A stretch of DNA of 64,000 nt, taken from NCBI RefSeq assembly GCF_003725795.1, contig NZ_RBEE01000010.1:1-64000 (forward strand), written 5' to 3'. A program made the position numbers and the translations under genes. Positions within the stretch are counted from its first letter, which is position 1. Every line of letters begins with the position of its first letter. This DNA is from Pedobacter jejuensis (GTDB lineage Bacteria > Bacteroidota > Bacteroidia > Sphingobacteriales > Sphingobacteriaceae). Shown one piece after another: positions 1 to 8,064 of the stretch. A model generated the notes under the pieces. That model made no database searches. It was given only the letters and a program-made list of their open reading frames with translations, and was not told the DNA's origin.

Positions 1-201
1 CTAAAGACCGATAATATCAGGCAGGCAAAGGGAAACCTCAGAAAGGCAGTTGAGCTCTACAATGGTCAAAGGCCCCACTTGAGTCTTGGAATGAAAACGC
101 CAAACCAGGTACATGAAAAAAATCTAAATACCAAAAGGCTTTGGAAGAATTATTACAATAAAAAGTGTAAAGTTGTAGATATGTTTAACGAAACGAACTA
201 A
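1..201 (+). CDS. IS3-family transposase OrfB, C-terminal fragment
   Basis: This is the last 66 codons of the integrase-core (rve) transposase of an IS3-family element, which cuts and joins DNA through a DDE active site. The frame is open from base 1 to the stop at 199-201. The motif YNGQRPHLSLG followed by TPNQVH is the hallmark of the IS3 OrfB C-terminus and includes the region just after the last catalytic Glu. The 5' part lies outside the window, so it cannot be judged whether the gene is intact. Confidence 0.85.
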   Translation, partial: LKTDNIRQAKGNLRKAVELYNGQRPHLSLGMKTPNQVHEKNLNTKRLWKNYYNKKCKVVDMFNETN

Positions 202-233
202 CCTAATCTGTAAACCTATTTCAGGACGAGACA
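1..233 (+). mobile_element. Right end of an IS3-family insertion sequence
   Basis: The window opens inside the transposase gene. About 30 bp after the stop codon the sequence reaches a CA dinucleotide at 232-233, the usual 3' end of IS3-type elements (TG...CA). From about 234 it matches the interior of the dispersed intergenic repeat seen at 16.5, 28.9 and 54.5 kb, so the element inserted into a repeat copy. The left end lies outside the window. The exact right boundary is inferred. Confidence 0.6.
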
Positions 234-293
234 ACTTCAAAAAAGCAGCTTCAATAATTTGAAAAAAAATTAATAATCGAACTCAGGATTATA
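234..293. repeat. Partial copy (D) of a dispersed intergenic repeat, cut by the IS
   Basis: The string aaaagcagctt, then a run close to attaataatcgaa and ctcagg, matches the right part of the repeat copies at 28.9 and 54.5 kb. The left part is missing because the IS3-type element ends immediately upstream. The rest of the stretch from 294 to 533 holds only an inverted repeat (378-408) and presumably the promoter of the next gene. Confidence 0.5.
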
Positions 294-377
294 AATTGCA
301 TTGTACAATAAAATGTTAGCTAAAGCCAATTGAAATTAATATACTACACAGTTTAATTCAAGCTTTAAATGATTTAT

Positions 378-408
378 AAAATGTTCATAAATAAGACATG
401 AACATTTT
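378..408. promoter_or_regulatory. Perfect 11-bp inverted repeat upstream of the BON lipoprotein gene
   Basis: AAAATGTTCAT and ATGAACATTTT face each other across a 9-bp spacer, about 125 bp upstream of the ATG at 534. With so few G/C pairs and no T-run it makes a poor terminator. A regulator-binding site is possible. No matching regulator is seen nearby. Confidence 0.35.
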
Positions 409-533
409 GCTTCAATTTAAACTCATTTACTATATTCGCTCCATAAATCTCCCTGTTTAATTTTTTGAAATTGGTATCCCAAAAAACCCAATTTCTACAT
501 TGAAAATTTTAAACAAATACATATAACAAAATC

Positions 534-998
534 ATGAAAACAACTAAATTACTAATGAGTATGGTTGTTGCGGCTACACTATTTTTCGTGGGTTGCTCAC
601 CAAAAGATGCAGATATTCAAGCTGCAATTCAGGCTAAAGAAGCTGCCGGAGTAACCGTAGCCGTAACAAAAGGCGAAGTTACGCTGACAGGAGAGGTAGC
701 AGATAATGCCGCAAAAGCAAAAGCAGAAGAAGTTGCGAAAGCAGAAAAGGGTGTAAAATCTGTAGTAAATAGTTTAACCATTAAACCTGTTGCTGCGCCT
801 GTAGTAATTACAGAAGACACAACTTTAATTAAAAATGTAACCGATGCTACTAAAGATTTTCCAACGGTAAAAGCAGACGTTAAAGATGGTGTGGTGACGC
901 TTACCGGCGAAATCAAAAAAACTTCATTAATTACTTTGATGCAACGTTTGAGCGTATTAAAACCTAAAAAAATCGACAATAAACTAACTGTAAAATAA
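534..998 (+). CDS. Lipoprotein with two BON domains
   Basis: A 154-residue exported lipoprotein. The signal peptide ends in a lipobox with the lipidated Cys at residue 21 (FFVGC). Two BON domains follow, roughly 27-87 and 96-154, each with the typical GEVTLTGEV / DGVVTLTGE core. BON domains (OsmY-type) are thought to contact phospholipid or other envelope components and often help during osmotic or envelope stress. The next gene starts 8 bp downstream and also has a BON-like N-terminus, so the two are probably co-transcribed and act together in the periplasm or outer membrane. The start is supported by the Lys-rich n-region. Family assignment is confident. The precise role is not known. Confidence 0.85.
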   Translation: MKTTKLLMSMVVAATLFFVGCSPKDADIQAAIQAKEAAGVTVAVTKGEVTLTGEVADNAAKAKAEEVAKAEKGVKSVVNSLTIKPVAAPVVITEDTTLIKNVTDATKDFPTVKADVKDGVVTLTGEIKKTSLITLMQRLSVLKPKKIDNKLTVK

Positions 999-1006
999 CC
1001 GGAATT

Positions 1007-1429
1007 ATGGCATTACAAGATAAATATAAAGCATTAACCGATGCAGCAACTGCAGCCGGCATAACAAATTTAGCCGTACGCGAACAAGATGGCATTTTAT
1101 ACATTGATGGTACCGCAGCCAATGGCGCTATTAAAGATCATTTATGGGAAATTTACAATCAAATCGACCCGAATTTTGTTTCAGGTGATTTGGTTTTGAA
1201 TGTTAATGTTGCTATTGATGCTGCAGTAACCCATGCAAAAGTAATTACACAAAGCAGTAATTTAAATATTCGCAAAGGACCAGGAACCGACCAGCCAATT
1301 GTAGGTAAAGCTGCGCATGGAGAAATAATCACTTTAGTTAACAGAAGTAATGGATTATGGTGGCTGGTAAGAACTGTTGATGGTGAAGAGGGTTATTGTT
1401 ATGCGCAATATTTAGAGGCACAAGCTTAA
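1007..1429 (+). CDS. BON-like plus bacterial SH3 domain protein
   Basis: A 140-residue protein without a signal peptide. Residues about 1-70 resemble a BON domain (GILYIDGTAANG). Residues about 75-137 form a bacterial SH3 (SH3b) domain with the signature LNIRKGPGTDQPIVGKA and a closing GYCYAQYL. SH3b domains often bind peptidoglycan peptides. The fold order resembles E. coli YgaU (BON plus LysM) with SH3b in place of LysM, which suggests a small envelope-stress protein. It lies 8 bp after the BON lipoprotein and is followed by a strong terminator, so the two genes look like a closed two-gene operon. Confidence 0.75.
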   Translation: MALQDKYKALTDAATAAGITNLAVREQDGILYIDGTAANGAIKDHLWEIYNQIDPNFVSGDLVLNVNVAIDAAVTHAKVITQSSNLNIRKGPGTDQPIVGKAAHGEIITLVNRSNGLWWLVRTVDGEEGYCYAQYLEAQA

Positions 1430-1442
1430 GAATTATCAAACA

Positions 1443-1480
1443 AAAAAATCCGCAACATTTATCAATATTGCGGATTTTTT
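1443..1480 (+). terminator. Rho-independent terminator
   Basis: A 13-bp perfect inverted repeat (AAAAAATCCGCAA / TTGCGGATTTTTT) with a 12-nt loop. It ends in a T-run 14 bp after the stop of the SH3 gene. Confidence 0.85.
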
Positions 1481-1561
1481 GTTTTTAATTGGTCTTCATT
1501 TTGAGCGCAGCTAAGAAGTCTTTAAACGAAGTTTGATAAATCCTTAATTGCTTTGTTATTC

Positions 1562-1606
1562 TTTTGTGGCTTTTGTGGTCAAATTTTTAACACAAAAGCC
1601 ACAAAA
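1562..1606. repeat. 16-bp perfect inverted repeat downstream of uvrA
   Basis: TTTTGTGGCTTTTGTG at 1562-1577 pairs exactly with 1591-1606 across 13 nt. It lies about 150 bp past the uvrA stop on the minus strand and could terminate that transcript. The stretch 1483-1759 has no convincing gene. A 75-codon minus-strand frame there overlaps the uvrA end and is not supported. Confidence 0.5.
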
Positions 1607-1759
1607 CTAAATAACAAATTATTTTTTGCATAACACCATCCTTCAACATGCTTAAGCCAACAAATTGCACTCCATGGCTTATATCTCCACAAATCATTCA
1701 ACAATTCAAAACTAAAATTCCGTTCTGTGATGATATAGACCGGGATTGGATTAGCTTTT

Positions 1760-4657
1760 TTAGCTTGTTTTCTTTGCCTTCTTAACTTCAGACTTCGGAC
1801 TATCAACCTCGGACTCTAAGCCCATCTCCTTTTTCAAAAACTTCCCGGTTAAACTTAATGGATTTTGAACCAAACCTTCTGGGGTCCCCTCAAATAAAAT
1901 TCTACCTCCGCCAGCACCACCTTCTTCGCCTAAATCAATAACCCAATCGGCAACTTTTACAACATCTAAATTGTGTTCGATTACTAAAATGGTGTTGCCC
2001 TTATCAACCAATTCTTGCAGTACACCTAAAAGCACGTTAATATCTTCGAAATGCAATCCGGTTGTTGGTTCATCTAAAATATAAAAAGTTTTACCTGTAT
2101 CTTTCTTTGATAATTCTGTTGCCAGTTTTACACGCTGTGCTTCTCCACCAGATAAAGTAACAGATGATTGACCTAACGTGATGTAACCTAAACCAACATC
2201 TTTAAGCGTTTTAATTTTGCGGTAAATGTTTGGAATATGTTCGAAATACACGCAAGCATCTTCAATACTCATATCCAGAACATCGCTGATGGATTTACCA
2301 CGGTAACGAACTTCAAGGGTTTCACGATTGTATCTTTTTCCACCGCATTCTTCACACGGAACCTGCACATCGGGTAAAAAATTCATTTCGATAACCTTCA
2401 TTCCCCCACCCTGACAAGTTTCGCATCTGCCTCCTTTAACATTAAATGAAAAACGACCTGGTTTGTAGCCACGAATTTTAGCTTCGGGCAACTGAACAAA
2501 TAAGTTTCTAATGTCAGAAAAAACACCGGTGTAAGTAGAAGGATTTGAACGAGGTGTTCTGCCGATTGGTGCCTGGTCAATTTCAATTACTTTATCAATC
2601 TCTTTTAAGCCGCTAATTTTTTCGTATGGAAGCGGAGTTTTCTTTGCTCTAAAAAAATGATGATTTAATATCGGATAAAGTGTTTCGGTAATTAAACTCG
2701 ATTTTCCACTGCCCGAAACTCCGGTTACAGCGATAAATTTACCAAGCGGAAAATCAACCGAAACATTTTTCAAATTGTGTCCGCTTGCTTTGGTAATTGA
2801 AAGCTTATGTCCGTTACCCTTTCTTCTGGTTTTTGGCGTTTCTATACTTTTCTTACCGTTTAAATAAGCAGCTGTTAAGGTATCAGATTTTAAAATTTGT
2901 TTTGCAGTTCCTTCAGCAACGATTTGACCACCATGAATCCCCGCACCAGGACCAACATCAATAACCCAATCGGCCTCCAGAATCATGTCTTTATCATGCT
3001 CCACCACTAAAACCGTATTGCCTAAATCACGAAGGTTTTTTAATGCATTAATTAAACGTTCATTGTCTCTCTGGTGTAAACCAATGCTTGGCTCATCCAA
3101 AATATACATCACATTCATTAACTGCGAACCAATTTGAGTTGCTAAACGAATGCGTTGTGCCTCGCCGCCAGAAAGTGTTCGAGCCGTTCTATCAAGTGTT
3201 AAATAGGTTAAACCAACATCTGTTAAAAATCCAATCCGAGCTTTTATTTCTTTTAAAATTTCTTTTGCAATGATGTTTTGGCGTTCGCTTAATCTTTCAT
3301 CAACGTTTTCAAACCATTTATGCAAATTGGTAATATCCATTGATGCTAAATCAAAAATATTCATTCCATCAACTTTGAAATGTAAACTCTCTTTCTTTAA
3401 CCTTGCACCATTACACTCCGGACAGGTTTTTAGTTTTCGGAAAGCCTCCATATCATCAACCGCATTCTCCCCTCTTTTTTCATTCTGCTCTTCGAGCATT
3501 TTAATTATACCATCGAATGTGATGTTATAATTTTGAACGTTCCACTTATTATATTCAACCTCAACTTTAATTAAATCGGGCGTTCCGTTCAATATAATGT
3601 TGATGATTTCATCGCTTAATTTTTCAATAGGCGTTGACAATGAAAAAGCATATTTTTTTGCAAGCGATTTTAAAACCTGAAACATCCAGGTATCGCGATA
3701 TTCGCCAAGTGGAGCCAAACCGCCATTTAAAATACTAAGTTTTGGATTTGGCATTACCGAATCCTTATCCACTACGAAAATATAACCTAAGCCATCGCAG
3801 CGTTCGCAGGCACCATAAGGCGAGTTGAAGGAAAAGCTATTAGGTTGTGGTTCATCGTAAGAAATTCCCGTTGTTGGGCACATTAAAAATTTACTAAAAT
3901 GCGCAACATTGTTATCCTTATCGCTGATTTTGATTACACCCTTACCCATTTTCATGGCAGTTTGCAAAGAATCTAACAGTCGCTTTCTATCCTTTTCATC
4001 AATAATTAAACGGTCGATAACAACTTCAATATCATGAATTTTATACCTATCAACCTGCATTTTCGCAGTAATGTCTTTTATCTCCCCATCAACACGAACT
4101 TTAACATAACCCTGTTTACGCACCTGCTCAAAAAGTTCGCGGTAATGTCCTTTCCTTCCCTTTACAATTGGCGCCAAAATGTTTACTGCAGCACCGTCAA
4201 ATTTTTTAAAAATATTTTGAAGAATCTGGTCTTCGCTCATGCGTTCCATTTTCTCACCCGTATTGTACGAATATGCATCAGCAACACGAGCATAAAGCAA
4301 ACGCATAAAATCGTAAATTTCGGTAATGGTACCAACAGTAGACCGGGGATTTTTACTGGTGGTTTTTTGTTCAATGGCAATAACCGGACTTAAACCCGAA
4401 ACTTTATCAACATCAGGGCGCTCCATCCCGCCCATAAACTGCCGACTGTAAGCGCTGAAGGTTTCCATATATCGCCTTTGGCCTTCGGCATAAATGGTAT
4501 CAAAAGCTAATGAAGATTTACCGCTACCACTTAAGCCTGTTATTACAACGAGCTGGTTTCGCGGAAAACTTACATCAATATTTTTTAAATTATGTACCCT
4601 TGCTCCGTAAACTTCTACATCTTTTTGCTCACCAAGGTCGATAGATTTATTGCTCAT
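1760..4657 (-). CDS. uvrA: Excinuclease ABC subunit A (UvrA)
   Basis: A 965-residue damage-recognition ATPase of nucleotide excision repair that loads UvrB at lesions. The first ABC module shows Walker A GLSGSGKSSLAFDT, the first signature LSGGEAQRIRLA and Walker B MYILDEPSIGLH. The second shows TGVSGSGKSSLI, LSGGEAQRVKLA and FYILDEPTTGLH. The zinc module CETCQGGG...CEECGGKR and the insertion-domain knuckle CPECNGARL are intact. The first zinc module reads CPTT at residues 260-263 before ACERC, so one of the four usual cysteines is replaced. The C-terminal tail is Lys-rich. Length fits the family. It stands alone, with uvrB not in the window. Confidence 0.97.
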   Translation of the reverse strand: MSNKSIDLGEQKDVEVYGARVHNLKNIDVSFPRNQLVVITGLSGSGKSSLAFDTIYAEGQRRYMETFSAYSRQFMGGMERPDVDKVSGLSPVIAIEQKTTSKNPRSTVGTITEIYDFMRLLYARVADAYSYNTGEKMERMSEDQILQNIFKKFDGAAVNILAPIVKGRKGHYRELFEQVRKQGYVKVRVDGEIKDITAKMQVDRYKIHDIEVVIDRLIIDEKDRKRLLDSLQTAMKMGKGVIKISDKDNNVAHFSKFLMCPTTGISYDEPQPNSFSFNSPYGACERCDGLGYIFVVDKDSVMPNPKLSILNGGLAPLGEYRDTWMFQVLKSLAKKYAFSLSTPIEKLSDEIINIILNGTPDLIKVEVEYNKWNVQNYNITFDGIIKMLEEQNEKRGENAVDDMEAFRKLKTCPECNGARLKKESLHFKVDGMNIFDLASMDITNLHKWFENVDERLSERQNIIAKEILKEIKARIGFLTDVGLTYLTLDRTARTLSGGEAQRIRLATQIGSQLMNVMYILDEPSIGLHQRDNERLINALKNLRDLGNTVLVVEHDKDMILEADWVIDVGPGAGIHGGQIVAEGTAKQILKSDTLTAAYLNGKKSIETPKTRRKGNGHKLSITKASGHNLKNVSVDFPLGKFIAVTGVSGSGKSSLITETLYPILNHHFFRAKKTPLPYEKISGLKEIDKVIEIDQAPIGRTPRSNPSTYTGVFSDIRNLFVQLPEAKIRGYKPGRFSFNVKGGRCETCQGGGMKVIEMNFLPDVQVPCEECGGKRYNRETLEVRYRGKSISDVLDMSIEDACVYFEHIPNIYRKIKTLKDVGLGYITLGQSSVTLSGGEAQRVKLATELSKKDTGKTFYILDEPTTGLHFEDINVLLGVLQELVDKGNTILVIEHNLDVVKVADWVIDLGEEGGAGGGRILFEGTPEGLVQNPLSLTGKFLKKEMGLESEVDSPKSEVKKAKKTS

Positions 4658-4768
4658 ATTTTATTAAAAAATTGGGAAGGATTTTTAGCGGAAATGGCTA
4701 AAATTCCAATCTGCAAAAATGCTAAAAATTTTATCAAAAAGAAAGTGTAATTCAATCTGTATTAAGGA

Positions 4769-5743
4769 TTAATTGTCATAATGCCGACTTCGATTTCTAA
4801 GAAAACCAGATGCCAAACCAAAGCGCATATAACTGTAATTATCTTTAAAATAAATGTTGTAATTATCCTCACCGTAATAACCTACCGCAGCTAATAAAAA
4901 CACGTTATTCATAAATGGAAAACTATAATTAAAATTAACTTCTGCATTTAAACGTTTGCCGGCATTCCAAATATTTTTTTCAGGAATTTTGTTTACAGCA
5001 TAGCTTATTTCGGTATTCAACCGCCAGGTTTCTTTCTCTTGTTTAAAATTATTTCTGATTTTAGATTTCTTTTCAATCACATCGTATTTCCTAAAAGAAA
5101 CATTATAAAGCAGCCTGGTAAAGCCGAAACCATCATCAAGAACAGGTTCATAACGGAACCACTTATGCCATTGAAAACCAAATCTTTGATTCAAAGAATA
5201 ATAACTTTCATCAGATTTTATTGGTGTGAAGTTGCCAAACCGATAAGATAAGGTTAAATAATTGGCATTAAAATTTCCTGTTTTTGTGTTAATGCTGCCA
5301 TCTTCATTTCTGGCAGAACCATCTTGCCCGTTTGAGTGATGTGTAAATGCAAGTTCAGCATATTTATAATGATTTGGGTTTGGGTTTAACCTGGCAAAAA
5401 GCGAGCCTCCTAAGCGAAAACTTGGCGTTCTTACGCCGGCAGAGAATTCGTTTCTAACCCGAACCGTAAAATCAGGAATAATGGCAAAAGCAACCGGAGA
5501 TTTGTAACTTCCCAATAACATATATGTTGTGGTTAACCTACCGTTAATTACATATTTTGTTGGCGCACCAATTTCGCCACCAGGCGATGTATAGGCAAAA
5601 TCGGCATTTTCCTTATAAAGATTTACATATTCTTTATTTGCAGTTTCTCTTTTTAGGAGGAGTGAATCTTTATCTATTTCTTGAGCAAAAATTTTAATGC
5701 AGCAAAAACTAAATATTAGGAACAAGAGCAGATACCTTTTCAT
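4769..5743 (-). CDS. OMPLA-like outer-membrane phospholipase A candidate
   Basis: A 324-residue protein with a signal peptide (cleavage after FAQ, about residue 21) and alternating amphipathic strands ending in an aromatic residue, as in an outer-membrane beta-barrel. At 135-140 it has HHSNGQ. E. coli outer-membrane phospholipase A carries His142-x-Ser144-Asn-Gly and a later Asn156. Here His135, Ser137 and Asn159 or Asn161 (in NANYLTLSY) could form that triad. OMPLA hydrolyses phospholipids that reach the outer leaflet. The barrel length fits. The family is inferred from the motif and overall pattern; otherwise it would be called a hypothetical outer-membrane protein. It lies upstream of uvrA on the same strand, with a gap of about 110 bp. 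Confidence 0.55.
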   Translation of the reverse strand: MKRYLLLFLIFSFCCIKIFAQEIDKDSLLLKRETANKEYVNLYKENADFAYTSPGGEIGAPTKYVINGRLTTTYMLLGSYKSPVAFAIIPDFTVRVRNEFSAGVRTPSFRLGGSLFARLNPNPNHYKYAELAFTHHSNGQDGSARNEDGSINTKTGNFNANYLTLSYRFGNFTPIKSDESYYSLNQRFGFQWHKWFRYEPVLDDGFGFTRLLYNVSFRKYDVIEKKSKIRNNFKQEKETWRLNTEISYAVNKIPEKNIWNAGKRLNAEVNFNYSFPFMNNVFLLAAVGYYGEDNYNIYFKDNYSYMRFGLASGFLRNRSRHYDN

Positions 5744-6149
5744 TAAACCATAAACGTTACGAATTGAAGATTGGTTTTATATTGTTAAAGAAATCATTAT
5801 TACAACAGGAAATATACCCAAAATCACAAAGCCCCCTTGGTTTCTATGTAGATAGATGTAAATAACTTACAAATTAGATTTTGAATATTGATGTGAAAAT
5901 TATTAATTTTAAACATCATCCCATAATAAGAAACTTAAACATTATTATGGAACGCCTCAATTTAAATTACATTACCTGTAGTGGAATTGTATCCACTCAA
6001 AAACATCGCGATAAAAAATGTCGCTCCGGTTACCTTCCTTGCCAACACATTTATAAAAATTTACTGGCGATTCCCACCAATATGGTTATAAAATCTAACC
6101 TTTTTTTATTGATTAAATTTAAATCGCTATTAATAATTTCTAGAAAATC
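5744..6149. other. 406-bp intergenic region upstream of the recombinase gene
   Basis: It separates the divergent OMPLA-like and recombinase genes. It is very AT-rich with no convincing coding frame; a 100-codon plus-strand frame at 5881-6183 has no recognisable composition and overlaps the next gene. It presumably holds both promoters. The string GTTACCTTCCTTGCCAAC at 6029-6046 combines core-like boxes seen in the cassette array but lacks the surrounding palindrome. Confidence 0.5.
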
Positions 6150-7247
6150 ATGTCTTTATTACTTATGGAGAAGGAGGCTGTGAAATGGGAAGCCAAATTA
6201 CTTAGGCACTATAAACAAAGTAGAATAGCTATATATTTTGGTAAAGATGCTGCATTACTTAAGCAGATTAAAGAAATTAAAGGTGTGCGATGGAGCCATA
6301 CGTTAAAAGCCTGGCATGTACCCGATGTTGTAGAGAACAGGATAAGGTTTAAGCTACCCGAAAAGATTATTGGCATGCAAAATATTTCAAAAATAGATTT
6401 TGCAAACCAAAAAGCTTATCAAGCTTATATCGATACGTTATATTTAAAAGCCTATAGCCGCTCTACCATAAAAACTTATACTGTAGAATTTGCGCAATTG
6501 TTGTATTTATTAAAAGCCAAACCGGTTGAAAGCTTAAGCACCGAGCAAATAAAGAGCTACCTTTTATATTGTTTACAAACCCTTAAGCTTAGCGAAAACC
6601 AGGTACACAATAGAATAAATGCTATTAAATTTTATTTTGAAAAAGTTTTAGGCAGACTTCAAATTGCTTTCGAAATTCCACGACCAAAAAAGCCAAAATT
6701 ATTACCAAAAGTTATCCATGCCGAAGATATTGCGAGCATGATAAAAAGTACAGAGAATTTAAAACACAAAACCATTTTGATGCTAGCCTATGGGATGGGC
6801 TTAAGGGTAAGCGAAATTGTAAATTTAGCAATAACCGATATAGATAGTAAAAGTATGCAAGTACATATTAGGGCGGCAAAAGGAAAAAAAAATAGATATA
6901 CGAATTTACCAGAAACCATATTACCAATTTTACGAGCCTATTACACCGCATATAAACCAAAGAAATTTTTATTTGAAGGCCAATTTGGCGAGCAATACAG
7001 CATTAGAAGTGCCCAATTGGTGTTTAAACAGAGCTTAGCCCTAGCAAAGATTAATAAAGATGTTGGCATACACAGTTTAAGGCACAGCTTTGCTACACAT
7101 CTGTTAGAGCAAGGAACAGACATTAGCTACATACAAAAATTATTAGGCCATGAGGATATAAAAACTACATTGATTTATGCGAAGGTTGGCAAGAAAGATT
7201 TGACAATGGTACAAAGCCCATTGGATAAAATAAATTTAGAAAAGTAG
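6150..7247 (+). CDS. Tyrosine recombinase with HARP-like N-terminal domain, putative cassette integrase
   Basis: A 365-residue site-specific recombinase. The catalytic set is visible: Arg219 (GLRVSE), a Lys near 244-246 (AAKGKK), His308 and Arg311 (HSLRHSFATH), His334 (LLGHED) and nucleophile Tyr343 (LIYAKV). A SAM-like core-binding domain spans about 85-175. The tail VQSPLDKI resembles the VRSPLD end of integron integrases. The stretch between the Lys and His308 is too short to hold the extra IntI helix. Residues about 10-70 form an added module (IKGVRWSHTLKAWHVP) resembling the HARP fold of SMARCAL1. The gene is followed by integron-type cassettes in the same orientation, so it may mobilise them. 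ATGs at 6150 and 6165 are both possible starts. It may instead be a general Bacteroidota integrase unrelated to the array. Confidence 0.85.
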   Translation: MSLLLMEKEAVKWEAKLLRHYKQSRIAIYFGKDAALLKQIKEIKGVRWSHTLKAWHVPDVVENRIRFKLPEKIIGMQNISKIDFANQKAYQAYIDTLYLKAYSRSTIKTYTVEFAQLLYLLKAKPVESLSTEQIKSYLLYCLQTLKLSENQVHNRINAIKFYFEKVLGRLQIAFEIPRPKKPKLLPKVIHAEDIASMIKSTENLKHKTILMLAYGMGLRVSEIVNLAITDIDSKSMQVHIRAAKGKKNRYTNLPETILPILRAYYTAYKPKKFLFEGQFGEQYSIRSAQLVFKQSLALAKINKDVGIHSLRHSFATHLLEQGTDISYIQKLLGHEDIKTTLIYAKVGKKDLTMVQSPLDKINLEK

Positions 7248-7296
7248 TTGCGTTTTTTAAGTAGTCTTTTGAGCAGAGTGTACTCAAAAAACGCAA
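7248..7296 (+). terminator. Hairpin right after the recombinase gene
   Basis: TTGCGTTTTTT starts at the base after the stop codon and is repeated as its exact reverse complement at 7286-7296. TTTTGAG and CTCAAAA form an inner stem. It could end the recombinase transcript or be part of a primary attachment site, because the first cassette boundary lies 87 bp further on. The remaining bases to 7382 show no attC-like palindrome. Confidence 0.45.
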
Positions 7297-7382
7297 TACG
7301 AAAATAAAAGAGTATGGCTTTACGATATTTACAAAGGCCTTTTTTTTCTCTTACAACTTATGATTGTTTCGTATATTTATGA

Positions 7383-8054
7383 GTTGGCAGTAATGCTACG
7401 ACCGAAACTTAACTAAATGACAATAAAATGTATAGAGAACAAACAACAAATTAAATTATGATTAAAGGACTTTATGAAACTCATTTATTTGTAGAGAATT
7501 TAGAAATATCGATTGACTTTTATAAAAATGTTCTTGGACTTGAACAATGCTATTATGAAGAAGAAAGACGAGCAGCATTTTTTTGGATTGGAAAACCTAA
7601 AGAAGCAATGTTAGGACTTTGGGAAAAACCGAAATCAGAAATTGACAAGCGACATTTTGCTTTTCGGTGTGAAACAGAATTTATTTTGAACCAGGCGACT
7701 AAATTTTTAAATGAAAAAGGGTTAAAACCATACAACTTTTTAAATGACGGAACTGACAAACCAATGGTTTTTGCGTGGATGCCTGCAATTGCAATATATT
7801 TTAATGACCCAGACGGACATTACCTTGAATTTATTTCAATTTTAGACGAAGAAGCTACACCAGAATTGGGAGTAATTTCATATAACGAATGGACAAATAA
7901 AGATAACTTAATGTAAAATAAGCACTACTGCCAACAAGGGTTTTGCGTCAGGCGGCCTGAAGTGCAAAATTCAACGGTAGTTTTTCAATTGAACTTTAGT
8001 AGTAATACCAGCTTTTGTGCTTCGATTTCCCGCCCGAACGCAAAGCCCCGAAAC
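7383..8054 (+). mobile_element. Gene cassette 1 (VOC-family gene plus attC-like site)
   Basis: It begins GTTGGCAGTAATGC. Just after its gene, 7922-7935 reads gcactactgccaac, which is the reverse complement of that start at 13 of 14 positions. In integron cassettes the left attC box is complementary to the cassette's own first bases, exactly as here. The cassette holds one short plus-strand gene with little leader and ends at the next GTT junction (8055), about 672 bp in all. Confidence 0.75.
7458..7916 (+). CDS. VOC-family (glyoxalase/fosfomycin-resistance fold) protein
   Basis: A 152-residue metalloenzyme fold made of two beta-alpha-beta-beta-beta modules. The likely metal ligands are His9 (YETHLFV), His66 (KRHFAFR) and Glu124 (DPDGHYLEF), the standard VOC arrangement. 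The family covers glyoxalase I, thiol transferases such as FosB/FosA, and bleomycin-binding proteins; the sequence does not say which. It is the only gene of cassette 1. The same chromosome encodes BshA, so bacillithiol would be available if the enzyme were a FosB-like thiol transferase, but this is speculation. The ATG is 75 bp inside the cassette. Codon use is AT-rich like its neighbours. Confidence 0.8.
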   Translation: MIKGLYETHLFVENLEISIDFYKNVLGLEQCYYEEERRAAFFWIGKPKEAMLGLWEKPKSEIDKRHFAFRCETEFILNQATKFLNEKGLKPYNFLNDGTDKPMVFAWMPAIAIYFNDPDGHYLEFISILDEEATPELGVISYNEWTNKDNLM

Positions 8055-8064
8055 GTTACCTGCT
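7922..8064 (+). repeat. attC-like recombination site 1
   Basis: About 140 bp. The left box TACTGCCAAC is complementary to the start of cassette 1 (7383). The right core GTTACCTGC starts at 8055. Between them, ttttgcgtc-ggcgg-ctgaagtgcaaaa on the left pairs imperfectly with cttttgtgcttcg-ccgccc-gaacgcaaa on the right, giving the long imperfect palindrome expected of attC with an AT-rich middle. The core does not fit the IntI consensus GTTRRRY exactly. Confidence 0.7.

Noticed and set aside
1579..1806. 75-codon minus-strand frame overlapping the uvrA 3' end
   Set aside because: It overlaps uvrA in another frame, ends in a hairpin repeat, and shows no family pattern or plausible start region.
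6029..6046. GTTACCTTCCTTGCCAAC as a possible attachment site
   Set aside because: It contains both core-like strings but lacks the palindromic arms and lies on the wrong side of the recombinase relative to the array.
5881..6183. 100-codon plus-strand frame before the recombinase
   Set aside because: Composition is that of AT-rich non-coding DNA and it overlaps the recombinase start.
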